A stretch of 32,211 nt of DNA from an uncultured Alphaproteobacteria bacterium (GCA_937941575.1 CALDHH010000157.1:1-32211); one strand, 5' to 3'; positions 8,446 to 17,463 are shown, counted from the first letter of the stretch. Numbers and translations: made by a program. Notes: a model not told the origin generated them from the letters alone.

Positions 8446-9075
8446 ATGTTTAAAAATATCAAATATTTAATAATCATATCATCCGCTTTAATCTTATCTG
8501 GCTGTACAGGGCTTGCAATTGGTGCTGGAGCAGGATTAGGATTAGCAGCTGCGCAAGAAGGCGGCATAAAATCAGTTACCAATGATGTGGCCATTCGGGC
8601 TCAGATTGCCGATAACTGGTTAAGGCATGATTTAAAAATGTTTAGTAAAGTTGACATGACTGTTAAAGAAGGTCGAGTTTTATTAACCGGAGTTGTTGAT
8701 CAACCTGAATTTAGAATTGATGCGGTAAGACTTGCTTGGCAAGCAAAGGGCGTTACCCAAGTAATCAATGAAATTAATATTGCCGATCAAAAAACAATCG
8801 TCAAAGGTACTACCAGCGTTGTCAAAGATGGTTGGATTACTACTAATCTAAAGACCAGAATGGCCATTGATCGCTCAATCCAATCATTAAATTTCAGCAT
8901 CGATACTGTTAATAATACAGTTTATCTAATGGGCGTTGCCCAAGATGAAGGCGAGAGAGATCGTGTAATTGATAAAGCCCGCAATACTAAATATGTAGCA
9001 AATGTAATAAGCTATATCAGGTTACGTGGGGAAACTCCTTTAAGTTTACAAACAACGGATATTAACTGGAAATAA
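8446..9075 (+). CDS. dolP: Double BON-domain outer-membrane lipoprotein, DolP/YraP-like
   Basis: A 209-aa lipoprotein. The signal peptide ends at lipobox LSGC with Cys20, followed by a glycine/alanine-rich stretch (GLAIGAGAGLGLAAAQEGG). Two BON domains follow: the first spans about 46-112 (IRAQIADNWL ... VKEGRVLLTGVV ... VTQVINEI) and the second about 127-195 (TNLKTRMAID ... NTVYLMGVAQ ... VANVISYIRL). DolP localises to anionic phospholipids at division sites and supports outer-membrane integrity in E. coli. Position after rsmI-yraN matches that locus, where diaA is usually between; diaA is absent here. A GAGG-type site precedes the ATG. The stop and the next gene's start overlap as TAATG. 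Confidence 0.9.
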   Translation: MFKNIKYLIIISSALILSGCTGLAIGAGAGLGLAAAQEGGIKSVTNDVAIRAQIADNWLRHDLKMFSKVDMTVKEGRVLLTGVVDQPEFRIDAVRLAWQAKGVTQVINEINIADQKTIVKGTTSVVKDGWITTNLKTRMAIDRSIQSLNFSIDTVNNTVYLMGVAQDEGERDRVIDKARNTKYVANVISYIRLRGETPLSLQTTDINWK

Positions 9076-9914
9076 TGCCTATCGGGAATTTTAAAAATAA
9101 CAAAGAAATCCTGCAATATTTAGACGATATTGGAGATATTAAAGATGAAGATATTAATATTTTTAAATCTGCACTGGCGTTTTCTTGTATCTCAAACCCC
9201 GGAATATCCGCCGATAAATATTTAAACCATATGGATAAGATCTTTGATCAGCTGGATAAATATTGGAAACAGAATATCGGTGGCGGTTTAACCCAAAAGA
9301 TTGAAGCAATTAATCACATTATATATAATGAGTTCCATTATTCCGGTGATAAAGATAATTATGATGATTTACAAAATTTGAGCATCGCCAAAGTAATCGA
9401 CCGCAGATTAGGAATTCCAATATCACTTGGAATTATTTATATCTCAATTGGCTTAAAATTTGGACTAGATATAAAAGGACTTAATTTTCCAGGGCATTTC
9501 TTAATTAGAGCATCCGAGAAGAGCGAACGAATAATAATTGACCCGTTTAGGCATGGAGCAATTTTAAACGCTCCTGATCTAAGGGCGATATTAAAATCAA
9601 TCCTTGGTGAGAATGCTGAATTATCGCATGAATTTCATGAAACTGTATCAAATAGAGAAATTCTAATCCGCCTACAAAATAATTTAAAATCTAGATTAAT
9701 TACTTCTGAGGATTACGCCCAAGCTATTAAAATAACTGAGCTTATGTGTTTAATCGACAAACAAGAATATCGTCTATTCCTTGATCTTGGCGTGTTAAAT
9801 GTAAAAATTGGCAAGAAGGACATGGCGATTAATTATCTAAATAAATATATATCAGCCACCAATAACGAACATGAAAAAATAGAAGCTCAAATGATTATCG
9901 ATCAAATAGAATAA
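9075..9914 (+). CDS. SirB1 family transglutaminase-like/TPR protein
   Basis: A 279-aa protein of the SirB1/COG2912 type. The diagnostic central block is LGIPISLG at 112-119, followed by LKFGLDIKGLNFPGHFLIR, with His141 in FPGHF, and DPFRHG. The C-terminal third is helical and TPR-like (QNNLKSRLITSEDYAQAIK ... LFLDLGVLNVKIGKKDMAINYLNKYI). Members often sit beside RNA or cell-envelope genes and have no settled function. The start codon shares one base with the dolP stop, so translational coupling is likely. No signal peptide is seen, so it should be cytoplasmic. Confidence 0.85.
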   Translation: MPIGNFKNNKEILQYLDDIGDIKDEDINIFKSALAFSCISNPGISADKYLNHMDKIFDQLDKYWKQNIGGGLTQKIEAINHIIYNEFHYSGDKDNYDDLQNLSIAKVIDRRLGIPISLGIIYISIGLKFGLDIKGLNFPGHFLIRASEKSERIIIDPFRHGAILNAPDLRAILKSILGENAELSHEFHETVSNREILIRLQNNLKSRLITSEDYAQAIKITELMCLIDKQEYRLFLDLGVLNVKIGKKDMAINYLNKYISATNNEHEKIEAQMIIDQIE

Positions 9915-9986
9915 TAAATTTGTAACCAATCGAGCATTACAGCAGAATTACATTACACAATATAAAATATTTTAGAGGATGAAATA

Positions 9987-10820
9987 ATGAAATCGATACA
10001 ATATCTAGCCTTAAGTATATTCCTAATCATATCAACAAGTGCCTATGCTGCACCGAAATCTGATCTTTGGGATAAATGGAAAAAATATGATAGAAAATCT
10101 GAAGCCGTTATTGATTTTTCAAAATTTGATAATTTTTTACAAGAATATGTGGTAACTGGCAGTTCAGATAAAATAAACAAAGTAAAATATGATAAAGTAA
10201 GTGATAAAGACCGTCAGAGTTTGAAAACTTTCTTAGATGAAATGCAAGCAGTGAAAGTATCCACATTAAATAAGAATATGCAGATGGTTTATTGGATAAA
10301 TCTTTATAATGCCACAACCATCAATGTTATCCTTGATAATATGCCGATTAAATCAATCCGTGATATCGGGCTATTCGGTAAAGGGCCTTGGGATAAAGAT
10401 CTCCTTGTTATTGAGGGCGAGGGTGTAACTTTGAATGATATTGAACACCGTATCTTGCGTCCAATTTGGCGTGATAATAGATTGCATTATGTTTTAAACT
10501 GCGCATCTCTTGGCTGCCCGAACATACAAGATAAAGCTTTCAAAGCCGATACGATCGAAAAAGACCTAAGCAGTGCAGCTGCTGAATTCATCGTTCCAAA
10601 TCGTGCATTTGGAATTATCCAAAATAGCTTTCCAGGTAAACCACGTGAAAGCTTACATCTATCATCATTATATAAATGGTATAAGTCTGATTTTGGCTTT
10701 AGAAATGAGCATGTAATTAAATCAATTAGCGGTTATATGGATGATGAATATTACAATAAAATAAAAGACTTCGACGAAGTTGACAGCCACTTCTATGATT
10801 GGGGTTTAAACATTCAGTAG
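9987..10820 (+). CDS. Secreted DUF547 protein
   Basis: A 277-aa exported protein. A clear Sec signal peptide (hydrophobic core LALSIFLIISTSAY, likely cut after AYA at residue 21) precedes a DUF547 domain, recognised from VYWINLYNATTINVILDN, SIRDIG ... GPWDKDLLVIEGEGVTLNDIEHRILRP (in pieces) and HYVLNCASLGCPNI. The NCASLGCP segment holds two cysteines that could form a periplasmic disulfide. The molecular function of DUF547 is unknown. GAGGAT stands about 8 nt before the ATG. The 72-nt gap after the SirB1 gene holds an AT-rich stretch but no strong promoter. Confidence 0.85.
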   Translation: MKSIQYLALSIFLIISTSAYAAPKSDLWDKWKKYDRKSEAVIDFSKFDNFLQEYVVTGSSDKINKVKYDKVSDKDRQSLKTFLDEMQAVKVSTLNKNMQMVYWINLYNATTINVILDNMPIKSIRDIGLFGKGPWDKDLLVIEGEGVTLNDIEHRILRPIWRDNRLHYVLNCASLGCPNIQDKAFKADTIEKDLSSAAAEFIVPNRAFGIIQNSFPGKPRESLHLSSLYKWYKSDFGFRNEHVIKSISGYMDDEYYNKIKDFDEVDSHFYDWGLNIQ

Positions 10821-10938
10821 AACTATCTAATTTTATTCATTTTTTCTATTGCTTAATAAAAAAAACTTTGCAATTATTAGTTAACAAAAAATTAATAATA
10901 ATAAAAGTCGAAGCGATAATATAAGGAAATACAATAAA

Positions 10939-11412
10939 ATGGATAGAAATCCACTATATAAAAAGTCAAGATGGGCAAGAAAACTTGACCAATTGAAATC
11001 AGAATTAGGCGTTCACCAAGGATATTCGCAAGATGATCTTGATGAATCTTTATTTCAAGCAGTACAAGAAAATAATAATTGGGCAATTCGTGAAATGAAT
11101 GATTTGGGTGCTAATCCAAATATGTTCTTAAAGCCAAAATTCGGTAAAACAATCTGTAGCCTTCTGCATATAGCAGTAATAAAATCTGATATTAATACCA
11201 TCGGCACTTTATTAAAAATTGGTGCCAATCCAAGAACTTTGGATAGTAATGGTTTAATCGCAAAAGATTACGGAATTTTAAAGAAAAGACCTGGTCGCAT
11301 TCTAACCATGCTAACAAAATGGGAACAAAAAGACATGCTGGCGGTTAATGATGATAGAAGAGCTAGCAATATAATTGAAATCAATAGCTCACCATTCTCA
11401 ATGAAGCCTTAA
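10939..11412 (+). CDS. Short ankyrin-repeat protein
   Basis: A 157-aa protein with about two ankyrin repeats in the middle: DESLFQAVQENNNWAIREM with NDLGANPN, then SLLHIAVIKSDINTIGTLL with KIGANPR and SNGLIAKDYG. The N-terminus is basic (KKSRWARKLDQLK) and the C-terminus looks unstructured. No signal peptide is seen. It is not a close copy of the eight-gene ankyrin array at 19707-26229 and lacks that array's C-terminal tail. AAGGA lies about 12 nt before the ATG. The 19-nt leader around this site recurs at 19566-19584. Convergent with the DUF2147 gene. Confidence 0.75.
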   Translation: MDRNPLYKKSRWARKLDQLKSELGVHQGYSQDDLDESLFQAVQENNNWAIREMNDLGANPNMFLKPKFGKTICSLLHIAVIKSDINTIGTLLKIGANPRTLDSNGLIAKDYGILKKRPGRILTMLTKWEQKDMLAVNDDRRASNIIEINSSPFSMKP

Positions 11413-11455
11413 ATTATAATCAATGCTAAATACTTATAATTAAGTACGCTTATCT

Positions 11456-11962
11456 TTATTTACCACAATATGGGTATTTTTTATCGCCATATTGTACTCG
11501 CTTCCAAGTCTCGGTTTTCTTATACCAAGATAGGAATCTTGATTTTGGCGTGCCCTTAACTATGGCAGTATTATTATCCGTCTGATTTATATCCATCTTT
11601 AATCGCATATTCAAACCAGGGACATATAAATTCCCCTGCCATCTATTCTCACCATTGCCAGTAACTGACATATTAGGCTTATAATCGCATAGGGTTCGAA
11701 CATCTGCCTTGGATATATTGGTCTTATTTTTGGCATCTTTGCCATACCATCTATAAATATTCTTATCTTTATCATTCAGCCAGTATATTTTACTGCAATA
11801 TTCATCCTGTTTACATTTAGTGATTTCAACGACTGTATCTAAATACTGAGTTTTCCAAAGGCCCGATGGATCAAATTTATCTTTACTAGCCCCATCAGCG
11901 GCTAGATTAGAGCTAGCTACTAAAAAAAACATCAATGACAGGCCAATCATTTTCTTTTTCAT
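11456..11962 (-). CDS. Exported DUF2147 protein
   Basis: A 168-aa exported protein with a Sec signal (MKKKMIGLSLMFFLVASSNLA). The DUF2147 domain is recognised from GLWKTQ near the mature start, the paired TKCKQDEYCSKIYWL, the central NRWQGNLYVPGLNM and the closing SRFLSWYKKTETWKR. Family members are small periplasmic lipocalin-like barrels of unknown ligand. I prefer the ATG at 11962. A TTG five codons earlier (11977) is also possible, and neither has a strong Shine-Dalgarno site. It follows the unknown 142-aa gene on the same strand by about 17 nt. Confidence 0.8.
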   Translation of the reverse strand: MKKKMIGLSLMFFLVASSNLAADGASKDKFDPSGLWKTQYLDTVVEITKCKQDEYCSKIYWLNDKDKNIYRWYGKDAKNKTNISKADVRTLCDYKPNMSVTGNGENRWQGNLYVPGLNMRLKMDINQTDNNTAIVKGTPKSRFLSWYKKTETWKRVQYGDKKYPYCGK

Positions 11963-11979
11963 GATATTATTTACCAATA

Positions 11980-12408
11980 TTAATCCAGCTCTAATTCTAA
12001 ACTACTACCATCATCCATATCAAAGACAATATCTAAACAAATATTGAACTCAGTAATATCAATCTTCTTCTTACCAGCTCTTGGTAATGGGATCGATCTA
12101 TCAATACAATATTTAATTAAGGCAGAACTTACGAATTCTGATGATAGGCTAAAATATTTATGCTCAAAAGTATCTTCATTAAAGAAAGTGACGATTATCG
12201 CCTTTGGATCGTCATTTAGATTATATTCTTTTGATAACTCATTTGTTTGAAATTTTTGCGTGTGTATCTCATTATCAATACCACCTGCAATTTTAGCCTT
12301 GGTAATTTTTCCTTTTGGAAACTTAACTCCATATTCTGGGGCTTGATTCACTAGAGCTTCTGACAACTCTGAATAATAAAAAACTAATCTTCTAATTTCA
12401 CTTGGCAT
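11980..12408 (-). CDS. Conserved-looking hypothetical protein, 142 aa
   Basis: I do not recognise this protein. It is soluble, with no signal peptide or membrane segment. Notable features are a basic central part (KFPKGKITKAKIAGG), a segment rich in aromatic and acidic residues (TFFNEDTFEHKYFSLSSEF) and a strongly acidic C-terminus (DMDDGSSLELELD). AGGGA lies 8 nt before the ATG, which supports a real gene. It is transcribed with the DUF2147 gene and divergently from the gspE-like gene; the 184-nt gap between them holds no clear promoter. Confidence 0.7.
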   Translation of the reverse strand: MPSEIRRLVFYYSELSEALVNQAPEYGVKFPKGKITKAKIAGGIDNEIHTQKFQTNELSKEYNLNDDPKAIIVTFFNEDTFEHKYFSLSSEFVSSALIKYCIDRSIPLPRAGKKKIDITEFNICLDIVFDMDDGSSLELELD

Positions 12409-12592
12409 CTTTAAATATCCCTAAAAACTTGTAATTCTTACTTTAATTGATTTGATGATATAACTTATCAGTATAAATCTCAATATTAAATCTTTCTTAA
12501 TTAGATAGATTTTGTTAACCTTTTTGTGGCAAGGTTCAATTGTGGGAAGATATATAAACAGAATCAATGATAATAAAAAGAGATTTAAACAA

Positions 12593-14773
12593 ATGATATG
12601 GAATAGAAATACTAAATCAGATAAAAAGGGAAGCGATAAGCCCGATGATATAGTTGAATCTAAATCGGCCCCTGAAGATATAATTGAAAAAGAAATTATT
12701 CCAAAACAAGAAAACAAAGATCTTGAAATGGATATGAGCCCAGATACCAATATAGAAGAAGAAACAAAAAATTCAGATCTTCAATTAGAAATTGAACCAG
12801 AACTAGAAGTTGAATCAGCAAAAGAAGATGGCCTAGAGCTATCTTTGGAGATGGAAGAAGAAGTTAAAGAAGAAAAACTAGCTGATGATGGTTTAAGTCT
12901 TGAGCTGGAGATGGATTCAGAAGATAAAACCGATAAAATAGACAATCCAGAAATAAAAGAAGACAATGATGGGCTTTCTTTGGAAATCGAAGAAGAAAAT
13001 GAAGATAAGCCAGAAGATAAACCCGTTATAAACAGCAAAGAAGCTGAAAAAGAAAAAATAAAAGAAGAAAAGAAACAAGAAAAAATTCATGCAACACCAC
13101 AAAGAATTGGTGATTTCTTAATAAGTAACGACCATATAACCGAAGATCAGTTAATGGTGGCATTACATGAGAAAAAAACATCTGATAAATTATTGGGTGA
13201 GATCATCGTTGATCTTGGATTTATAACGCCTGCAGTATTATCACAGTTTTTATCTGTATCAACTGGTTACGAAGAGTTTAAAGTATCCAATGCAATGTAT
13301 GATCCAGATGCATTATCAATTGTACCAAAAAACGACTGTATTAAATATCAAATATTGCCAATATCATTAAGCGAAAAAGCAATCGTTGTTGCATTCGCCG
13401 ATCCGTATGACATTGTTGCCAAAGATAAATTGAGACAATTAGTTCCAAGGGAACTAGAGATTGTAATTCAAGTATGTACACCAACAATATTAAACGAAGC
13501 TGTTGACCAAGCCTATGGTTACGCAAGTTCGATTGATGATATTTTAAATGAGCTTGCTGGTGGTGATGTTGATTTAGATGCCGATACAATGACTGGTGAT
13601 GGATCATATAGTCACCCGATTGTTAGATTAGTTAACGCACTTGTATTTGATGGTGTGAAAATGGATGCTTCCGATATTCACTTTGAACCGGAAGAAAACT
13701 TTGCCAGAATAAGATACCGTATTGACGGAATGTTGCATGAAAAACAAACAATTCACGGTGAATATTGGAGTGGTATAGCTCAGAGATTAAAAATTATGTC
13801 GGGTATGAATATTGCCGATAAAATGTTACCTCAGGATGGTAGATTCTACTTAAATGTTGGTGGTAAAGAAGCCGATTTCCGTGTGTCAACATTACCGACA
13901 GTACATGGTGAGAATATTGTATTGCGTATTTTGGATCAGAGTAAGGGTATTATGCCGATGGCTGCCCTTGGGTTTAACGATCACAATATGGGATTAATTA
14001 ATAAATCAAACGCAACGCCAGAGGGTATTATTATTGTAACTGGACCAACGGGTTCTGGTAAAACAACATCTTTATATTCAATGTTAAATGACATTAGTAG
14101 TATTGATGTAAATATCCAAACGCTAGAAGATCCGGTGGAATACGCGCTACCTCTAATTCGCCAAACCCATGTAAAAGAATCAACTGGGATGACCTTTGCC
14201 CACGGTATTAAAGCCCTGCTACGTCAAGATCCAGACATTATATTTATTGGTGAGGTTCGTGACCAAGTAACCGCAGAACAGGCATTAAAAGCCGCGATGA
14301 CAGGGCACAGAGTTTATACAACCTTGCACACAAATGATAGTTTCGGTGCCATTCCAAGATTGCTAGATTTAGGTCTAAAACCAGGTATGTTAGCGGGATC
14401 GATTATATCAGTATTCGCACAGCGTCTAGCCAGAAGACTTTGTTCATGTAAAAAATTGGCACCCGCAACGCCAGAAGAATGTAAATTATTAGATGTTGAT
14501 CCAGAAAATCCACCAGAAATTTATCACGGAGTTGGTTGTGATAAATGTATGCAGACGGGTTACAAAGGAAGAACGGCTGTAATTGAAATTCTATTTATGA
14601 ATGATGATTTGAATTATCAGATTGAAAAAGGCGCCAATAAAGCCGAGCTACGTGAAGTTGCAGAAAAACATGGCTTTAAATCAATGTTGGATGATGGAGT
14701 TGAAAAAGTTTTAACTGGAGTTACATCATTAAGCGCCCTGCAAAAAATCGTTAGTTTCACAGATAGAATGTAA
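12593..14773 (+). CDS. GspE/PilB-type secretion or pilus assembly ATPase with acidic N-terminal tail
   Basis: A hexameric ATPase of the type II secretion/type IV pilus class. I start at ATG 12593 (726 aa); an upstream TTG frame is unsupported. Residues 1 to about 165 are an acidic, lysine- and glutamate-rich tail with three DGLxLxxE-like repeats (79-88, 99-108, 126-135). A GspE N-terminal (MshEN-like) domain follows, from RIGDFLISNDHI. The ATPase domain has Walker A GPTGSGKT (484-491), RQDPDIIFIGEVRD at the Walker B (from ~545), and TTLHTND. The zinc-binding cysteines are Cys617, Cys619, Cys649 and Cys652, so the first pair is CxC rather than the usual CxxC. No other secretion or pilus genes are nearby, so its system cannot be named. 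Confidence 0.88.
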   Translation: MIWNRNTKSDKKGSDKPDDIVESKSAPEDIIEKEIIPKQENKDLEMDMSPDTNIEEETKNSDLQLEIEPELEVESAKEDGLELSLEMEEEVKEEKLADDGLSLELEMDSEDKTDKIDNPEIKEDNDGLSLEIEEENEDKPEDKPVINSKEAEKEKIKEEKKQEKIHATPQRIGDFLISNDHITEDQLMVALHEKKTSDKLLGEIIVDLGFITPAVLSQFLSVSTGYEEFKVSNAMYDPDALSIVPKNDCIKYQILPISLSEKAIVVAFADPYDIVAKDKLRQLVPRELEIVIQVCTPTILNEAVDQAYGYASSIDDILNELAGGDVDLDADTMTGDGSYSHPIVRLVNALVFDGVKMDASDIHFEPEENFARIRYRIDGMLHEKQTIHGEYWSGIAQRLKIMSGMNIADKMLPQDGRFYLNVGGKEADFRVSTLPTVHGENIVLRILDQSKGIMPMAALGFNDHNMGLINKSNATPEGIIIVTGPTGSGKTTSLYSMLNDISSIDVNIQTLEDPVEYALPLIRQTHVKESTGMTFAHGIKALLRQDPDIIFIGEVRDQVTAEQALKAAMTGHRVYTTLHTNDSFGAIPRLLDLGLKPGMLAGSIISVFAQRLARRLCSCKKLAPATPEECKLLDVDPENPPEIYHGVGCDKCMQTGYKGRTAVIEILFMNDDLNYQIEKGANKAELREVAEKHGFKSMLDDGVEKVLTGVTSLSALQKIVSFTDRM

Positions 14774-14839
14774 TTATTTGAAAAAATATTGTATAATGAT
14801 ATTATCAAGTTATCGATTATATTTTTAAGGGAAATTACA

Positions 14840-15361
14840 ATGAAAAAAACGATATCAATATTCGCATTAACGGCATTTATAATATTTAATCCTGTGTTTT
14901 CACTTGCTGATACTGACTTCAAACGTCCAGTTACAAATGATTATATATTGGAGCAAGCCAAAGAAAAAGCTGCGAAAAAAGCATTATTGGATAAAGCAGA
15001 AAATCAAAAAAACATTGACCCTTGTGAATCGATATTAAATCCAGAATTATATAATACTTGTGTTGAAAATCAGAAATTATACGGTGTCGATATTCGAGCT
15101 AAACAAGAAGAAGACGATGCGAAAACTAGGAAAAGAATAGATAAAGGTAAGTTACCTAAAAAATCGACAATATCTGAAATAAAAAATCCGGATGAGCCAA
15201 AAGAGAAAGTCTATTCCCTAAGAGAAATCCTTGGTCAATCAAAAGGTGCCAATGCAGAAGAAGTTACTATCGATAAACTTCGAAAAGAGCTTTGGGAAGT
15301 AAAGACTGAAGGCATTCCAGAAGATCAGAAAAAAACAGTCCCATTAATTGACTTAGAATAA
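14840..15361 (+). CDS. Small exported protein of unknown function
   Basis: A 173-aa protein from the ATG at 14840, chosen because AAGGGA lies 7 nt upstream and the product starts with a Sec signal (KKTISIFALTAFIIFNPVFS, cut near SLA). The frame continues upstream to 14789, but without a ribosome site. The mature part is charged and probably helical, with a possible disulfide pair in DPCESILNPELYNTCVENQ. The rest is lysine- and glutamate-rich. I do not recognise the family. It follows the secretion ATPase by 66 nt, so it may be a periplasmic partner, which is only an inference. A perfect TATAAT at 14792-14797 could serve it. Confidence 0.75.
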   Translation: MKKTISIFALTAFIIFNPVFSLADTDFKRPVTNDYILEQAKEKAAKKALLDKAENQKNIDPCESILNPELYNTCVENQKLYGVDIRAKQEEDDAKTRKRIDKGKLPKKSTISEIKNPDEPKEKVYSLREILGQSKGANAEEVTIDKLRKELWEVKTEGIPEDQKKTVPLIDLE

Positions 15362-15368
15362 GATTATT

Positions 15369-16418
15369 TTAAGAGCCAAGCCTAGGATGTTTATAGCTTA
15401 GGCTTTTCGGGTAATATTTATTATTTAAATACTTCATTCCTTCGATATATAACTCCACCCTTTTTCTGGCTAGTGGTTCTAGTTTTTGATGAGCCATTTT
15501 ATTAATCACCAATATATCAGAATTAATTAATCTTTCAGCCGCATCATTTGCTTTTTTAATGTCTTCTATGCTCGGTATTGGACGATTATTTAATCTAGCT
15601 TCCAAATATAGCGCCACATCATGAGATTTACCATCAACAAGCCAAGCATTTTCTCCATTAAAGCTAGTCGCCCTAAATGCCATTACGAAATCAGCAATTC
15701 TACTATCTGGTTTAATTGATTCCAAAGCTTTAATCGCGCGATAATCAGCATCAGCCTCTGAAAAAGGAGTGCCAAGTTTCAAATTATCTGGATGGCAATG
15801 GGCAAATTCATGGAACATAACATATAGTTCTAACTCTTCTGCCGATATCTGGATATTATTAATATCCGTCCCATTTAATCTTGTATAGGCACTAACTTCA
15901 TGTTTCTCAAGATTAAGCCCCATATCACCAATTTCTAATGTATTGCAAGAATTCAGACCAATTGAATTTATCGTCGCATATGCATTATAATGATGCAAAA
16001 CTTTATTATAATGATCCAGAGTATTAGGGAGAAAAGGCACGTCTAATATTGAATGTGCCATTCCAATAAAATTGCGTTCTCTTACATGTGGTACTACGCC
16101 ACCTGATAATTCCAAGGCGATATTTCCATCAACCCCACGCTCTTCCAAATATTCTTGTCCTGTTTTAAAAAAAGTGCCAGTCAAAGGCTGTGCCACCATA
16201 ACAAAAGCTGCCGCCAAAGCCGTTCTCTTAAAACCAAAGAAAAAACTTTTCTTACTTTCAAAATTATCTGGCAGGGGCCAAATAAACACCCATGCCGCAG
16301 AGATAGTCTTATCCAATAAAAACTTAGCCCCTTTAAAAGGCATAGAGATCGCATTAAAAAGTTTTGATACTTCTTTTTTATCTGTTGTTTTATCTGGGAT
16401 GTTTTTAATCTCATTCAT
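15369..16418 (-). CDS. Membrane-anchored putative zinc metallopeptidase, paralogue 1
   Basis: A 349-aa protein of no family I can name. One hydrophobic segment at about 65-83 (RTALAAAFVMVAQPLTG) could anchor it in the membrane. A zinc-peptidase motif HEFAH at 203-207 is followed by SEADADYRAIKALE, whose Glu221 is well placed as a third ligand, as in gluzincins such as M48. A middle segment (GTFFKTGQEYLEE ... GGVVPHVRERNFIGMAHSILD ... IGLNSCN) is shared almost word for word with the next gene. No strong Shine-Dalgarno site is seen. It is the downstream copy of a tandem pair, 31 nt after its paralogue, and converges with the 14840 gene with only 7 nt between stops. Confidence 0.8.
   Translation of the reverse strand: MNEIKNIPDKTTDKKEVSKLFNAISMPFKGAKFLLDKTISAAWVFIWPLPDNFESKKSFFFGFKRTALAAAFVMVAQPLTGTFFKTGQEYLEERGVDGNIALELSGGVVPHVRERNFIGMAHSILDVPFLPNTLDHYNKVLHHYNAYATINSIGLNSCNTLEIGDMGLNLEKHEVSAYTRLNGTDINNIQISAEELELYVMFHEFAHCHPDNLKLGTPFSEADADYRAIKALESIKPDSRIADFVMAFRATSFNGENAWLVDGKSHDVALYLEARLNNRPIPSIEDIKKANDAAERLINSDILVINKMAHQKLEPLARKRVELYIEGMKYLNNKYYPKSLSYKHPRLGS
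15378..15407 (+). terminator. Possible terminator of the 14840 gene inside the converging gene
   Basis: AAGCCTA (15378-15384) pairs with TAGGCTT (15399-15405) around a 14-nt loop, followed by TTTT. It lies 17 nt past the stop of the plus-strand gene, within the last codons of the minus-strand metallopeptidase gene. The stem is short and the T run weak. Confidence 0.35.
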
Positions 16419-16449
16419 ATCGGTATATTATATTTTCTATCTCAATTAA

Positions 16450-17463
16450 TCAAGATGCTGGTTTTTGGGCTTTTGATCTGGCTTTTTGTCGCTCCTCTAT
16501 TTGAGGCATATGTTCAATATATTCTGCATATTCTTTTTTTGAATATATATAAACCATTGAATTAATAGCTAAATGTACCCTACGTAGAGCCAATAAATCA
16601 CCTCTGTTTTCAATAGTTCTTTCGAAATAGCTAAATTCTTTTCCTCTATCAAAAATTTCTTTACCGTAGAGTTCCTCTATCTTTTTATCATTTCTAGCTC
16701 TATCATTAGCCTTTATAATTTCTGCCATAGTCGGGACATCTCTGCCATTTAATTTAGCATCCAGAAACAAAGAAAAATCATATAATCCTTTTGGACTAAA
16801 GCTACCACTTAATGCCAATATATAATCTGCTATATTACTGTCTGGAAAAACTTGTTCAACTGCTATTATCGCTGCATACTCAGCTTCTGCTTCCACTAAC
16901 ATTTTTACTTCTCTATTAAAAAACCTTCCAGACAACATATTTTTCTCATTACAGTGAGCGAACTCGTGGAACACAGTTTTTAATATAGATTCTTTTCCAG
17001 ATATTCTAGATTCTTTTTCACTATCTAAACGTTTAGCAGTTGCATATAAACGAGATGACAAAGAGATATTACAAGAGTTTAAACCTATATAATTACTACT
17101 AGCATCTCCTAAATGTCCCCCCTTCCCATTTAAGTCTTTATAAGCAAGATACATAATCGGAATAATAGGGATGTCTAATATCCGGTGTGCTTTACCAATA
17201 AAATCTGCATCTCTTATATGTGGGGTTACCCCACCCGTTATCTCGCTAACTATATCTGGTTTTATTCCTTGCTCTTCAAGATATTCTTGACCTGTTTTAA
17301 AAAAAGTTCCAGTTATTGGTTGAGCAACATACATAAAAGCTATAAAAAGGGCAGACTTTTTAGGGTTAAGAGGAATGAATAATAGCTTTGATGCGATATT
17401 TAGAATATTTCTTAAGCCAAATTTATTAGCCTTTTTTTCCAATTTAATTTCTGCCTCTTGCAT
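16450..17463 (-). CDS. Membrane-anchored putative zinc metallopeptidase, paralogue 2
   Basis: A 337-aa paralogue of the neighbouring gene. Shared landmarks in order: hydrophobic segment at about 37-53 (ALFIAFMYVAQPITG), TGTFFKTGQEYLEEQG, GGVTPHIRDADFIGKAHRILD, YIGLNSCNIS, then VFHEFAHCN with HEFAH at 166-170 and VEAEAEYAAI, where Glu191 would be the third zinc ligand. The C-terminal part differs from paralogue 1 and ends in a basic tail. HEFAH plus ExE/D supports a zinc peptidase, but substrate and family are unknown. AGGG precedes the ATG closely. It is divergent from trcR across 211 nt. Confidence 0.8.
   Translation of the reverse strand: MQEAEIKLEKKANKFGLRNILNIASKLLFIPLNPKKSALFIAFMYVAQPITGTFFKTGQEYLEEQGIKPDIVSEITGGVTPHIRDADFIGKAHRILDIPIIPIMYLAYKDLNGKGGHLGDASSNYIGLNSCNISLSSRLYATAKRLDSEKESRISGKESILKTVFHEFAHCNEKNMLSGRFFNREVKMLVEAEAEYAAIIAVEQVFPDSNIADYILALSGSFSPKGLYDFSLFLDAKLNGRDVPTMAEIIKANDRARNDKKIEELYGKEIFDRGKEFSYFERTIENRGDLLALRRVHLAINSMVYIYSKKEYAEYIEHMPQIEERQKARSKAQKPAS

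Noticed and set aside
11413-11455. AT-only hairpin TACTTA/TAAGTA between convergent genes as a terminator
   Set aside because: Six A/T-rich pairs with no T run; too weak to claim.
12512-12592. TTG-initiated extension of the secretion ATPase
   Set aside because: No ribosome site and no family similarity; the ATG at 12593 is adequate.
12781-13102. Minus-strand Ser-rich and Phe-rich frames
   Set aside because: They are shadows of the acidic GAA/GAT-rich repeat tail of the secretion ATPase and have no ribosome sites.
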